Shown here: in pieces, positions 59,450 through 64,000 of the stretch
How positions within the stretch are numbered: position 1 is the stretch's first letter
How the letters are laid out: the number at the start of each line of letters is the position of its first letter
From: Amarobacter sp035326025
GTDB lineage: Bacteria; Chloroflexota; Dehalococcoidia; Tepidiformales; Tepidiformaceae
Assembly (NCBI GenBank): GCA_035326025.1
Contig: DAOKYT010000007.1
Coordinates: 4,239 to 68,238, forward strand
Direction: 5' to 3'
Length of the DNA: 64,000 nt
Notes under the pieces: model-generated
Databases searched by the model: none
Told to the model about the DNA's origin: nothing
Seen by the model: the letters and a program-made list of their open reading frames with translations, nothing else
Program-made: the position numbers and the translations under genes

Positions 59450-59470
59450 CCTCATTCCTCATCCCTCATT
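59450..59470 (+). repeat. Heptamer tandem repeat CCTCAT(T/C)
   Basis: Three 7-base units in the leader of purH (CCTCATT, CCTCATC, CCTCATT), about 20 bases before the ATG. Confidence 0.6.
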
Positions 59471-59491
59471 CCTCCACCGGAGGTGGTACCC

Positions 59492-61063
59492 ATGCGCGCA
59501 TTGCTCGGTGTCTACGACAAGTCCGGGATCGAACCCTTCGCCCGCGGCCTCGCCGAACTCGGCTGGGAGCTCGTCTCCACCGGCGGCACCTTCGCCACCA
59601 TCGAACAGGCCGGCATCCCCGTCCGCAAGGTGGAGGACATCACCGGCTTCCCCGAAATGCTCGATGGCCGCGTGAAGACGCTCCACCCCGCGGTCCACGG
59701 CGGCATCCTCGCGCGGCGCGACCTGCCCGCGCACATGGCCGCGCTCGAACAGCACCAGATCGGCGGCATCGACCTCGTCTGCTGCAACCTCTACCCGTTC
59801 GTCGCCACGGTGACGACGCCCGGCGTCAGCTTCGAGGAGGGCATCGAGAACATCGACATCGGCGGGCCCACCATGCTCCGCGCCGCGGCCAAGAACCACA
59901 ACGACGTGATCGTCGTGGTGGACCCCGCCGACTACGACTCGGTCCTCGGCCACCTGCGCGACGGTGGGGTTTCGCCTGAGACGCGCCGCCAGCTGGCGTG
60001 GAAGGCCTTCGCCCACACCGCCAGCTACGACAGCGCCGTCTCCGAGTGGCTCTGGGGGCAGGCGCACCCCGGCGAGACGCCGCCCGGCCTGACCATCCCC
60101 ATGCGCCTCGCCCAGCAGCTCCGCTACGGGGAGAACCCCCACCAGCGCGCCGCCTTCTACACCGATGGCACGCTTTCGGAGCACGGCCGGGGCGGCATCG
60201 CCACCGCCGTCCAGCACCACGGCAAGGAGATGTCGTACAACAACTACCTCGATGCAGACGCCGCCTGGAACTGCGTCAACGACTTCACCGGCCCCACCTG
60301 CGTCATCGTCAAGCACACGAACCCCTGTGGAGTGGCCACCCGCGACGACATGCTCGAGGCCTACCGCCTCGCGGTCCGCGCCGACGCGACGAGCGCCTTC
60401 GGTGGCATCGTCGCCTTCAACCGCGTGGTCGATGAGGCGCTGGCGCGCGAGCTGCGCGAGTTCCGCAACCCGAACGACGGCGAGACGCGCATGTTCTACG
60501 AGATCGTGGTGGCACCCGGCTACACGCCCGGGGGGCTGACCGTGCTCAAGGGGAAGTCGAAGGACCTCCGCATCCTCGAAGCGCGGCCCCACGCGGCCGG
60601 TGGGCGCTCGTTCCGGCAGGTTGGCGGCGGCTGGCTGGTGCAGGACAGCGACGACCGCACGCCCGAGGACATCGAGTTCAAGGTGGTGACGGAGCGCCAG
60701 CCCACGGAGACAGAGCTCGAGGACCTGCGTTTTGCCTGGCGCTGCGTGAAGCACGTGAAGAGCAACGCGATCACGGTGGCGAAGGACGGGCGGCTGCTGG
60801 GCATGGGCAGCGGCCAGCCCAACCGCGTGAAGAGCGTGGAGATTGCGATGGAGAAGGCGGGCGATGAGGTGAAGGGCGCGGTGCTGGCCAGCGATGCCTT
60901 CTTCCCGTTCGCCTGGGGCGACTCAATCGAGAAGGCGTGCCAGGCGGGGGTGGCGGCGATCATCCACCCGGGCGGCTCCCTCCGGGACCAGGACGGCATC
61001 GACTGCTGCAACCAGTACGGGGTGGCCATGGTGCTGACGGGGACGCGGCACTTCAGGCACTGA
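59492..61063 (+). CDS. purH: Bifunctional AICAR formyltransferase / IMP cyclohydrolase
   Basis: A 523-residue enzyme of the last two steps of IMP synthesis. The IMP cyclohydrolase (MGS-like) domain is at the N-terminus (GVYDKSGIEPFARGL, STGGTFATIE), and the AICAR transformylase follows (QQLRYGENPHQRAAFY, VIVKHTNPCGVA, IIHPGGSLRDQD). The ATG at 59492 has GGAGGTGG directly upstream. It is controlled by the ZTP riboswitch. Confidence 0.97.
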   Translation: MRALLGVYDKSGIEPFARGLAELGWELVSTGGTFATIEQAGIPVRKVEDITGFPEMLDGRVKTLHPAVHGGILARRDLPAHMAALEQHQIGGIDLVCCNLYPFVATVTTPGVSFEEGIENIDIGGPTMLRAAAKNHNDVIVVVDPADYDSVLGHLRDGGVSPETRRQLAWKAFAHTASYDSAVSEWLWGQAHPGETPPGLTIPMRLAQQLRYGENPHQRAAFYTDGTLSEHGRGGIATAVQHHGKEMSYNNYLDADAAWNCVNDFTGPTCVIVKHTNPCGVATRDDMLEAYRLAVRADATSAFGGIVAFNRVVDEALARELREFRNPNDGETRMFYEIVVAPGYTPGGLTVLKGKSKDLRILEARPHAAGGRSFRQVGGGWLVQDSDDRTPEDIEFKVVTERQPTETELEDLRFAWRCVKHVKSNAITVAKDGRLLGMGSGQPNRVKSVEIAMEKAGDEVKGAVLASDAFFPFAWGDSIEKACQAGVAAIIHPGGSLRDQDGIDCCNQYGVAMVLTGTRHFRH

Positions 61064-61143
61064 GGGGGAGATTCTCGGCGAGCCTGATTGACCGGCACAA
61101 CGCGCCTGGGTAGGCTGACTCGAACACGCGTTCGGGTGGAGGC

Positions 61144-62088
61144 ATGCCGTTCTACGACCGCCCGTTTTTCAAGCAGCTACCGAAGAACGATCTGGGAATT
61201 GCCACGCATCAGGGTGGGGTGGTCATCCCGAAGGGTCTTGTCGCCTACCTCCCTCCGCTACCCCCTCCCTCTGATGGGCCGACGGAAGAGTACCCGCTGG
61301 TGCTCGATCTGTTCGACGGCGGAACGCCGGTTGGAACGGTGACGGCTCGATGGCACTACCAGACATGGGGCAAGACTCGCCCGCCGGAACACCGGCTCAC
61401 GAAGAACATCGAGAGCGCGCTCCTGGCGGGCGCTGCGGTCGGCGACATCCTGGTGTTCGAGCGGCAATTGGGCACAGTGGACCGTTTCCGTGTCACACTC
61501 GTACGCCAGGGTTCCTCCGTTCATTCAAAACTCCTGCAGGCGGCTGCGGGGAAACGCTGGGGTGTCGTGGGCGAGGAAGCGCCGGAGTCTCTGGCGCCCA
61601 TCCTGGACGAGATGGAAGAGATACTGGAACAATCGTCAGGCCCCTTCAAGATGTTCGAGGAGCGCCGAATCGGAAATGAGCATCGGCGGCTCCTTCGAGA
61701 CGCCGGGTTCTCAAGGTTGGTCAAACGCGCGTATGCACACTCTTGCTCAGCCTGCGGCGTAGGGTGGTTGGTGCCCATCGGGGAGCCCGGCCTGGATCCG
61801 GTTTCTGAGCCGGAGGCTGCCCACATCGTTCCGGTTGCGCTGCGTGGCCGCGACGACTTGCGGAATGCGCTGTGTCTGTGCCGCGCACACCATTGGGCAT
61901 TCGACCGGAAGTTGCTGTTCGTCGACGAGAGCAGGACGTGGCGCGTAATCCCGGCATCCCAGGGGGAGAACCGGAATGCGTTGCTGAATGACATCGAGGG
62001 AAGCCCGCTGCGCCTCCCGCTTACAGGGTACGCCGCGCCCGCAGCAGAAGCCCTTGCCTGGCATCGGGAGAGGGTGCTGTCCGCATGA
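61144..62088 (+). CDS. HNH endonuclease, probable restriction enzyme
   Basis: A 314-residue protein. The C-terminal domain has a Zn-HNH nuclease: HSCSACGVG (zinc knuckle), AAHIVPVAL (His), NALCLC (Asn) and RAHHWAFD. The N-terminal 180 residues may be a B3/EcoRII-N-like DNA-recognition domain (weak inference). It overlaps the methyltransferase ATG by four bases and so is likely the restriction part of a type II system. GTGGAGG precedes the ATG. Confidence 0.8.
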   Translation: MPFYDRPFFKQLPKNDLGIATHQGGVVIPKGLVAYLPPLPPPSDGPTEEYPLVLDLFDGGTPVGTVTARWHYQTWGKTRPPEHRLTKNIESALLAGAAVGDILVFERQLGTVDRFRVTLVRQGSSVHSKLLQAAAGKRWGVVGEEAPESLAPILDEMEEILEQSSGPFKMFEERRIGNEHRRLLRDAGFSRLVKRAYAHSCSACGVGWLVPIGEPGLDPVSEPEAAHIVPVALRGRDDLRNALCLCRAHHWAFDRKLLFVDESRTWRVIPASQGENRNALLNDIEGSPLRLPLTGYAAPAAEALAWHRERVLSA

Positions 62089-63119
62089 GCTTCACCTTCA
62101 TCGACCTTTTTGCCGGCATCGGAGGGATGCGCCTGGCGTTCGAGCGTGCGGGGGGCGAATGCGTGTTCACTTCCGAGTGGGATGCGTACGCTCAAAAGAC
62201 CTACAAAGCCAACTTCCAAGGTGAGATTTGGGGAGACATCACGCTGCTCACCAACATGGAGGACATCCCCGAGCACGACGTGCTGGTCGCCGGATTCCCA
62301 TGCCAACCGTTCTCCATCGCGGGCGTCTCCAAGCACAACGCCCTGGGTAGGGAGCACGGCTTCCGCAACAAGACACAGGGGACGTTGTTCTTTGATGTCG
62401 CCCGCATCATCGATGCCAAGCGTCCTGCCGCGTTCCTGCTCGAGAACGTCAAGAACCTGAGAAGCCACGACCGGGGCAAGACGTTTCAGACAATCATGGA
62501 TACCCTCGAAAACGACCTTGGCTATCACGTGTTCCATGCGGTCATCGATGGACAGGCGGCGCGGCCGCAGCACCGAGAACGAATCTATATCGTGGGCTTC
62601 CGGCTTCCCACGCCCTTCAAGTTTCCGGTGCTCCCCGTGACGCGGCCGACGTTGAAGAGCCTCCTGGAGCCAAACCCTGAGTTCAAGTACACACTGACGG
62701 TTAACCTCTGGGAGTACCTTCAGGACTACGCGGCCAAGCATCGGGCTGCGGGCAACGGTTTTGGCTTTGGTCTCGTCGACCCCGAGGACCCCGAGGCCGT
62801 GACGCGGACGCTGTCGGCGAGGTACTACAAGGACGGGTCTGAGATCCTTGTATACCAGGGTGATTCTCTCCCGCCCCGCCGGCTGACGCCGCGTGAATGT
62901 GCCCGTCTGATGGGTTTCCCGGATGACTTCAAAATCCCGGTCAGCGACACTCGCGCATACAAGCAATTCGGCAACTCCGTCGTGGTTCCCGTGGTGGAAG
63001 CGATTGCGAGGGAGATGGTTCAGTGGTTGACGCCTCGGCAGATGGAACTGGCACCGCCCCCGGCCAGGGAGCAGGCGAGACTTCTCGAAGAGTCCGCCGA
63101 ATACGTCGCCGTCTCCTAG
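62085..63119 (+). CDS. DNA C5-cytosine methyltransferase
   Basis: A 344-residue methyltransferase with all main motifs: DLFAGIGGM (SAM), PCQPFS with catalytic Cys73, ENVKNL, and the QxRxR-type region in QHRERIYIVG, then a target recognition domain and FGNSVVVPVV. It modifies cytosine in a specific site, protecting DNA from the adjoining HNH enzyme. The start overlaps the endonuclease by four bases. Confidence 0.95.
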   Translation: MSFTFIDLFAGIGGMRLAFERAGGECVFTSEWDAYAQKTYKANFQGEIWGDITLLTNMEDIPEHDVLVAGFPCQPFSIAGVSKHNALGREHGFRNKTQGTLFFDVARIIDAKRPAAFLLENVKNLRSHDRGKTFQTIMDTLENDLGYHVFHAVIDGQAARPQHRERIYIVGFRLPTPFKFPVLPVTRPTLKSLLEPNPEFKYTLTVNLWEYLQDYAAKHRAAGNGFGFGLVDPEDPEAVTRTLSARYYKDGSEILVYQGDSLPPRRLTPRECARLMGFPDDFKIPVSDTRAYKQFGNSVVVPVVEAIAREMVQWLTPRQMELAPPPAREQARLLEESAEYVAVS

Positions 63120-63739
63120 CCTGGGGCCGAGCCAACTTCGCGCGTTTCGCGTGGCGGGATGAGTCAGATCCATGGCTCACCCTCGCAGCGGAAATGCTTG
63201 TTCAGCGCACCCGCGCGCCGCAGGCGGATCGGGTCTTCCGAACGTTTCGCGTCAGGTTCCCGACAGCAACGGCGCTCGTCGAGGCCGGACCGGGTGCCGC
63301 CGCAGAGATCACCAGCCAGGCAGGCCTCCACTGGCGAGGGCCACTGCTTTATGAGGCGGCACGGCTGGTTTCTGCTCGTGGTGGTGCACCTCCTGAGTCG
63401 GAGCGGGAACTGCGTGCACTGCCTGGTGTTGGTCCCTACGCCGCAGCCGCATGGCTGTCCCTTCACCGGGGTAAGCGAGCCGTAATCGTCGACAACAACG
63501 TGGCTCGGTGGCTGGCCCGGCTGGAAGGCCAACCGTACGACGGGGAGACGCGCCGGAAACGCTGGGTGGCTGAGCTTGCCGAGCAACTCACGCCCGCACG
63601 GTCGTTCCGCGACTACAATTACGCGGTGCTTGATTTCACCATGCAGGTCTGCGTGCCGGGCAAGCCCCGGTGTGAGCTTTGCCCGATTCGGAAAGACTGT
63701 CACTTTGGCAACCCTTCGCTACGGTTGGCGTCACTTTGA
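63023..63739 (+). CDS. MIG/MutY-like mismatch glycosylase with Fe-S cluster
   Basis: A 238-residue HhH-GPD glycosylase. The hairpin reads LPGVGPYAAAAWL, with Tyr where endonuclease III has its catalytic Lys. The catalytic Asp is in VDNNVARW and the 4Fe-4S loop is C-X6-C-X2-C-X5-C at the end. This is the pattern of thymine-DNA glycosylases (MIG) that repair T/G mismatches from deaminated 5-methylcytosine. It starts at GTG 63023, inside the methyltransferase gene (97-base overlap), after GGGAG. Confidence 0.85.
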   Translation: MVDASADGTGTAPGQGAGETSRRVRRIRRRLLAWGRANFARFAWRDESDPWLTLAAEMLVQRTRAPQADRVFRTFRVRFPTATALVEAGPGAAAEITSQAGLHWRGPLLYEAARLVSARGGAPPESERELRALPGVGPYAAAAWLSLHRGKRAVIVDNNVARWLARLEGQPYDGETRRKRWVAELAEQLTPARSFRDYNYAVLDFTMQVCVPGKPRCELCPIRKDCHFGNPSLRLASL

Positions 63740-63936
63740 CACACTTCGAAACAGAAGTCAACACTTCCGATCTCATTTGTGTTGACGATGCCGTGGCCGA
63801 GTACGGGCTGTCGCGGAGCACCATCTTCCGGCTCTTCAAACAGGGGCTCTCTCGCTTCCGGAGGCCGGGCGATCGCAGGACCTATGTGTCTCGGTCGCAA
63901 CTCGAGTCGATGACCTCGTTCCGCAAGGTCGATTGA
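63736..63936 (+). CDS. Small helix-turn-helix protein (excisionase-like)
   Basis: A 66-residue protein with a MerR/excisionase-type HTH: AVAEYGLSRSTIFRLFKQG, then RRPGDRRTYVSRSQLE, the wing. TTG 63736 overlaps the stop of the glycosylase gene (TTGA). It could be the controller of the restriction-modification operon. Its N-terminal codons use A/T-ending codons more often than neighbouring genes do. Confidence 0.7.
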   Translation: MTHFETEVNTSDLICVDDAVAEYGLSRSTIFRLFKQGLSRFRRPGDRRTYVSRSQLESMTSFRKVD

Positions 63937-63982
63937 CCGCCTCACCCACTGAGCACCCCAGCACTCCGCGCTCCGGACGCGG

Positions 63983-63988
63983 TATAGT
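63983..63988 (+). promoter_or_regulatory. -10 box at the right edge
   Basis: TATAGT, twelve bases before the window ends. It is probably the promoter of a gene outside this window. Confidence 0.35.
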
Positions 63989-64000
63989 GCGGCTCACACC

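Noticed and set aside
1..64000. CRISPR arrays, prophage genes or rRNA operons
   Set aside because: No regularly spaced direct repeats, phage structural genes or rRNA sequence were seen.

Overview
This is 64 kb of high-GC bacterial chromosome, about 63 genes, with no phage, no CRISPR array and no intact insertion sequence. The gene content points to an aerobic, non-LPS bacterium, most plausibly Chloroflexota (Dehalococcoidia or Tepidiforma-like). This is inference. It rests on a split cytochrome b/Rieske operon with an unusual c-type cytochrome, duplicated DUF4389, a PgpH-type c-di-AMP phosphodiesterase, c-di-AMP and ZTP riboswitches, a MecA_N-type PBP and a secreted matrixin with a Chloroflexota-like C-terminal tail. 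Many start codons sit 6-7 nt after a TANNNT -10 box, so leaderless transcription appears common.

Layout. 0-7 kb: tandem nitrilase protein, SDR remnant, tRNA-Ser(GGA), small membrane genes, single-domain receiver, Hsp20, phosphotransferase/NUDIX pair, CoA-transferase. 7-14 kb: universal stress protein, two-domain multicopper oxidase, thiolase, a ketosynthase-fold protein without its catalytic residues, and an MBL-fold protein that has lost metal ligands. 14-21 kb: TetR with a clear operator, matrixin, dienelactone-hydrolase remnant, PBP, lipoprotein glycosidase, site-2 protease. 21-29 kb: purL, DUF4389, purQ, PgpH-like HD protein, HAD, GatB/YqeY, rpsU, DUF1992. 29.7-33.8 kb: respiratory operon (47-aa membrane protein, cytochrome b, subunit IV-like protein, Rieske, cytochrome c-LysM-cupredoxin fusion). 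34-42 kb: glycosyltransferase, rpsT, Gfo/Idh oxidoreductase, a decayed IS1182-like element, gyrB, metallo-hydrolase, NarL-type two-component pair and a divergent pseudo-receiver.

42-58 kb: GH-A-like glycosidase, M20 peptidase, a c-di-AMP riboswitch before an MFS transporter, glutamine amidotransferase, lipid and alcohol metabolism (SDRs, acyl-CoA dehydrogenase, inositol phosphatase), VOC protein, AlkA-like glycosylase, PQQ-type sugar dehydrogenase and alpha/beta hydrolases. 58-64 kb: a nucleotidyltransferase toxin-antitoxin-like pair, purH behind a ZTP riboswitch with its terminator, and a restriction-modification island (HNH nuclease, C5-cytosine methyltransferase, MIG-like mismatch glycosylase, small HTH protein) in overlapping frames.

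The genes link in places. Purine synthesis (purL, purQ, purH) is present, with purH under ZTP control. A c-di-AMP hydrolase candidate and a c-di-AMP riboswitch share the window. The thiolase, CoA-transferase, acyl-CoA dehydrogenase and SDRs suggest acyl-CoA or fatty-acid degradation feeding the cytochrome bc-type complex.
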